A stretch of DNA of 64,000 bases from Methylotenera sp. (GTDB taxonomy: Bacteria > Pseudomonadota > Gammaproteobacteria > Burkholderiales > Methylophilaceae). Positions 61,252 through 64,000 of the stretch are shown here, piece after piece. The stretch is taken from positions 67,073 to 131,072 of the forward strand of contig JABFRQ010000004.1 in NCBI GenBank assembly GCA_013141075.1, given 5' to 3'. Positions within the stretch are counted from its first letter, which is position 1. Each line of letters begins with the position of its first letter. The notes beneath the pieces were generated by a model. The model did no database searches. It was not told the origin of the DNA and saw only the letters and a program-made list of their open reading frames with translations. The translations under genes and the position numbers were made by a program.

Positions 61252-61707
61252 ATGAGAACAGCACGATTTTTAGCTATTGGCTTATTGAGTTTGGTACTCG
61301 CGGCCTGCGCCAGCTCAAATTCTGGCAGTGTTTACAGCCGCGATGACGCACGTAAAGTGCAAACCGTTAAAACAGGCGTGGTAGAAAGCGTGCGCCAAGT
61401 GAAACTTGAAGGCACTAAAACACCTATTGGCACGGCAACAGGTGCAGTTGTGGGTGGTGTTGCGGCTGGCTCAATAGGCAGCGGAGGCCGTACTAGCGCT
61501 GTTGCGGCAGTGCTTGGCGCGGTGGTTGGCGGCATTGCAGGCTCAATGGCAGAAGAAGGAATTACCCGTAAAGATGCGCTAGAAATTACCGTGAAACTTG
61601 ACGGTGGCGCAATGATTGCCATTGTGCAAGAAGCGGACGATACATTCAAAGCGGGCGAAAAAGTGCGTATTATTGAAAATGGTGAAACATCGCGCGTATC
61701 GCACTAA
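61252..61707 (+). CDS. Glycine-zipper outer-membrane lipoprotein (17-kDa antigen/SlyB-like)
   Basis: 151 residues. Signal peptide with lipobox VLAAC (Cys19), linker YSRDDARKVQTVKTGVVESV, then a glycine-zipper region (GTATGAVVGGVAAGSIGSGG, AVLGAVVGGIAGSMAEEG) that forms the two paired helices of this family, and a C-terminal beta-rich part (ALEITVKLDGGAMIAIVQEA). Good AAAGGAAAC ribosome site. A terminator lies 41 bp downstream. Confidence 0.9.
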   Translation: MRTARFLAIGLLSLVLAACASSNSGSVYSRDDARKVQTVKTGVVESVRQVKLEGTKTPIGTATGAVVGGVAAGSIGSGGRTSAVAAVLGAVVGGIAGSMAEEGITRKDALEITVKLDGGAMIAIVQEADDTFKAGEKVRIIENGETSRVSH

Positions 61708-61747
61708 ACCTTTCGCACTAAACCTTAGGTTAGGCATTAAAAATATA

Positions 61748-61779
61748 AAAATGACTGTTTTTTAACAGTCATTTTTTTT
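61748..61779 (+). terminator. Intrinsic terminator after the glycine-zipper lipoprotein
   Basis: AAAATGACTGTT / AACAGTCATTTT stem, loop of a few T, ending in a T8 run. Confidence 0.92.
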
Positions 61780-61867
61780 GCTTTTATTTTTAAGAGAATT
61801 GATTTCTAGTCAATATCAGCTGGCCTGCGTTAAAATAGCAACATCAACCATACTGGAAAATAATGTC

Positions 61868-63094
61868 ATGCCTGTTAAATTAACTGCCCCGCAAGCCGCG
61901 TCTTTATTGCCTGTCAGAGGCGTTCAATTAGGCTTTGCAGAAGCGCATGTGCGTAAACCAAACCGCAAAGATGTGTTGGTGATGACTTTAGTCCAGGGCA
62001 GTAAAGTGGCGGGCGTATTTACCTTGAATCAATTTTGCGCAGCTCCTGTGATTTTGTGCAAAGAGTTTTTAGCGCAAACATCAAGCATCCGCGCATTGCT
62101 GGTGAATACGGGTTGCGCCAATGCAGGCACAGGTGAAGATGGCTTAAGCCGCGCCAAGCAAAGTTGCGAGGCTTTAGGTGCCTTGCTAAATTTGCAAGCC
62201 AACCAAATATTGCCATTTTCAACAGGCGTGATTTTAGAGCCATTACCCGTTGATAAAGTGATTGCGGGCTTGCCAGCGGCGATTAAAAATCTAAAAGAAG
62301 ATAATTGGCTAAACGCCGCTGAAGCGATTATGACCACGGATATTGTGGCTAAAGGCACATCACGCCAGATTCAACTCGATGGTAAAACCGTAACTATTAC
62401 TGGCATAAGCAAAGGCAGCGGCATGATACACCCCAATATGGCGACTATGCTGGGCTATGTAGCTACCGATGCCGCAGTGAGCCAGTCTGCGCTTGAAAGT
62501 ATCATCAAATACGCGGTGAATAAATCGTTTAACTGCATCACGGTTGATGGCGATACATCCACCAATGATAGTTTGATTTTGATGGCAACTAATCTTGCGG
62601 GTAACGCTGAAATCACTGAAATGCATGCTGATTATGTAGTATTGCGTGATGCCTTAACTGATGTTGCCATCGAGCTGGCACAGGCAATAGTGCGCGATGG
62701 CGAAGGTGCAACAAAATTTATGACGGTGAAAATTGAAGGTGGAAAAGATGAAGCCGAATGCCGCAAAGTGGCCTACGCAATCGCCCATTCACCTTTAATC
62801 AAAACAGCATTTTTTGCATCTGACCCAAACTTAGGGCGTATTTTGGCGGCCATTGGTTATGCAGGTGTTGAGAAATTAGATGTAAGCAAGCTGAAGCTGT
62901 ATTTGGGCGATGTGCTAGTGGCTGAAAATGGCGGCAGAGCAACGGCCTACCGTGAAGAGCAAGGCAGTGCGATTATGAAAGAAGCTGAAATTTTAGTACG
63001 CGTAGATTTAGTGCGTGGCGATGCGAGTTGCACAGTTTGGACCTGCGACTTTTCTTACGATTACGTGAAAATTAACGCAGATTACAGGTCGTAA
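61868..63094 (+). CDS. argJ: Bifunctional ornithine acetyltransferase/N-acetylglutamate synthase
   Basis: Recycles the acetyl group in arginine synthesis and makes N-acetylglutamate. 408 residues from ATG 61868 ([13 protein letters not shown]). Autocleavage site is in [20 protein letters not shown] (between Ala and the nucleophilic Thr). [15 protein letters not shown] and [21 protein letters not shown] are other conserved parts; C-terminal EYxY-like [12 protein letters not shown] is present. An upstream frame from 61778 is read from within the preceding terminator and is rejected. Its stop overlaps the next start (TAATG). Confidence 0.96.
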   Translation: MPVKLTAPQAASLLPVRGVQLGFAEAHVRKPNRKDVLVMTLVQGSKVAGVFTLNQFCAAPVILCKEFLAQTSSIRALLVNTGCANAGTGEDGLSRAKQSCEALGALLNLQANQILPFSTGVILEPLPVDKVIAGLPAAIKNLKEDNWLNAAEAIMTTDIVAKGTSRQIQLDGKTVTITGISKGSGMIHPNMATMLGYVATDAAVSQSALESIIKYAVNKSFNCITVDGDTSTNDSLILMATNLAGNAEITEMHADYVVLRDALTDVAIELAQAIVRDGEGATKFMTVKIEGGKDEAECRKVAYAIAHSPLIKTAFFASDPNLGRILAAIGYAGVEKLDVSKLKLYLGDVLVAENGGRATAYREEQGSAIMKEAEILVRVDLVRGDASCTVWTCDFSYDYVKINADYRS

Positions 63095-63969
63095 TGAGCG
63101 AATTTAATCAGCTAATACAGCGAGCTGAAGACTTGCTGGAAAAATTGGAAGACTTTATTCCTAGTCTGCCAAGCCCACCAGATTGGTCTGGCATAGCATG
63201 GCGCTGGCAACATAATAAAGATTATGGCTATTTGGAACTGATTCCTCATCCGCATTCTATTCAACTAGATGATTTGCATCATATTGATACGCAAAAAACC
63301 GAAATCGTGCGCAACACAGCGCAGTTCGTTAAGGGTTATACCGCGAACAACGTATTATTAACAGGTGCACGCGGCACAGGTAAATCATCCATCGTTAAAG
63401 CTTTATTGAGTCAGTTCTCAGGTGATGGCTTGCGAATTATTGAAGTAGATAAGCAAGACTTGATTGATTTACCGAAAATTACCACCTTGCTTCGCAGCCG
63501 CCCAGAACGGTTTATAGTGTTTTGTGATGATTTGTCGTTTGAAACGGGCGATGGTGGGTATAAAGCTCTGAAGGTAGTGCTGGATGGCTCTATGGCAGCA
63601 ACTTCAGATAATATTTTAGTGTATGCCACATCAAATCGCCGTCATTTACTACCTGAATTTATGTCAGAGAGCTTAGAAACTCAACATTTAGGTGGTGAAG
63701 TTAGACCAGGCGATACGGTAGAAGAAAAAACTTCATTGTCAGATCGTTTTGGCATGTGGCTTGCATTTTATTCGTTTGATCAAGATGAGTATCTAGTGAT
63801 TGCAGCACAATGGCTACGTCATTACGGCATACAAAAGTTTGATGATGCGGCGCGAACAGCGGCTTTACATTGGTCACATATGCGTGGTTCTCGTAGCGGT
63901 CGAATCGCTTACCAATTTGCACGTGATTATGCAGGTAGAAAGCAGCTTGAAGCAACTTCACCTAACTAA
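63094..63969 (+). CDS. DUF815 family AAA+ ATPase
   Basis: 291 residues. The Walker A motif is LLTGARGTGKSSIVKAL and the Walker B region is FIVFCDDLSFETGDGGYKAL, followed by LVYATSNRRHLLPEFM (sensor 1 Asn) and GSRSGRIAYQFARDYAG (sensor 2 area). This is the DUF815 set of AAA+ proteins, function unsettled. Coupled to argJ by a TAATG overlap, a frequent betaproteobacterial pair. The last 31 bp of the window after its stop contain no recognisable feature. Confidence 0.9.
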   Translation: MSEFNQLIQRAEDLLEKLEDFIPSLPSPPDWSGIAWRWQHNKDYGYLELIPHPHSIQLDDLHHIDTQKTEIVRNTAQFVKGYTANNVLLTGARGTGKSSIVKALLSQFSGDGLRIIEVDKQDLIDLPKITTLLRSRPERFIVFCDDLSFETGDGGYKALKVVLDGSMAATSDNILVYATSNRRHLLPEFMSESLETQHLGGEVRPGDTVEEKTSLSDRFGMWLAFYSFDQDEYLVIAAQWLRHYGIQKFDDAARTAALHWSHMRGSRSGRIAYQFARDYAGRKQLEATSPN

Positions 63970-64000
63970 ATCAGTTTGAGCATAAATTCGCACAATGAAT

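Noticed and set aside
1-64000. CRISPR arrays, rRNA genes, insertion sequences, integrases, toxin-antitoxin pairs
   Set aside because: Searched by eye on both strands. No regularly spaced direct repeats, no rRNA segments, and no transposase, integrase or known toxin-antitoxin motif was found.

Overview
The window reads as a contiguous piece of a betaproteobacterial chromosome, most likely family Methylophilaceae (Methylotenera or Methylophilus type). This rests on moderately AT-rich DNA with long AT-rich spacers, on betaproteobacterial gene families and gene orders (ctaC-ctaD-small assembly protein-ctaG-ctaE, SURF1-SCO-like-ctaA-ctaB, tsaB-rimI-UDG-like, olsB-olsA, ribH-nusB, argJ-DUF815) and on the DUF3683-type FAD/Fe-S dehydrogenase. 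No methanol or methylamine oxidation gene lies here, so methylotrophy is an inference from kinship only. There is no rRNA operon, CRISPR array, integrase or recognisable insertion sequence. Two tRNAs are present: Leu(CAA) and Arg(CCG).

Layout. 0-7 kb: truncated dacB, an FKBP lipoprotein, osmC, then a leftward block (NlpC/P60 hydrolase, ctpA, glcF, coq7, DUF2322). 7-10 kb: yoaA/dinG helicase, translationally coupled to an unfamiliar HTH-like gene, then arfB. 10-16 kb: tsaB, rimI, a UDG-like pseudoenzyme in the holD position, lemA with two TPM proteins, proS. 16-20 kb: a lytic transglycosylase, DUF1097, a secreted beta-propeller-like protein, queA, tRNA-Leu. 20-30 kb: the complete aa3/caa3-type cytochrome c oxidase locus with its copper and haem A assembly factors, including a 39-residue small assembly protein, then a tandem c5-type dihaem cytochrome. 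30-39 kb: apaH, the ornithine lipid pair olsB-olsA behind a triple Pho box, cysS, a TPR protein and an L,D-transpeptidase sharing a C-terminal NTF2-like domain, two cyclophilins, lpxH. 39-45 kb: leftward HD-GYP, FHA and PP2C signalling proteins, nusB-ribH, an OFA-family transporter. 45-51 kb: phoB and phoR separated by three unusual genes. 51-64 kb: envelope lipoproteins, a repeat-rich relic zone with an accessory gene, a frameshifted DUF3683/FAD/Fe-S dehydrogenase, hemJ, a TetR/SRPBCC divergent pair, a PfkB kinase, argJ and a DUF815 ATPase.

Most notable region: between phoB and phoR lie (i) an ABC-type ATPase fused through a Pro-rich/coiled linker to a dual-specificity phosphatase with a Cys-X5-Arg loop, (ii) a Roadblock/LC7-like small protein, and (iii) a fusion of 2Fe-2S ferredoxin, reductase-like beta barrel, truncated-globin-like domain and zinc ribbon. 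I know of no described system with this composition, and its position inside the phosphate two-component locus suggests a signalling or redox-sensing module. phoB itself and olsBA each carry three tandem Pho-box heptamers at an 11-bp period, so a Pho regulon can be read directly from the sequence.

The window is also rich in dispersed hairpins: four copies of a GTCATTGCGAGCG inverted repeat whose two arms covary, five copies of a CCCTG/CAGGG terminator-like hairpin, and several single palindromes, one of them inside a coding region.
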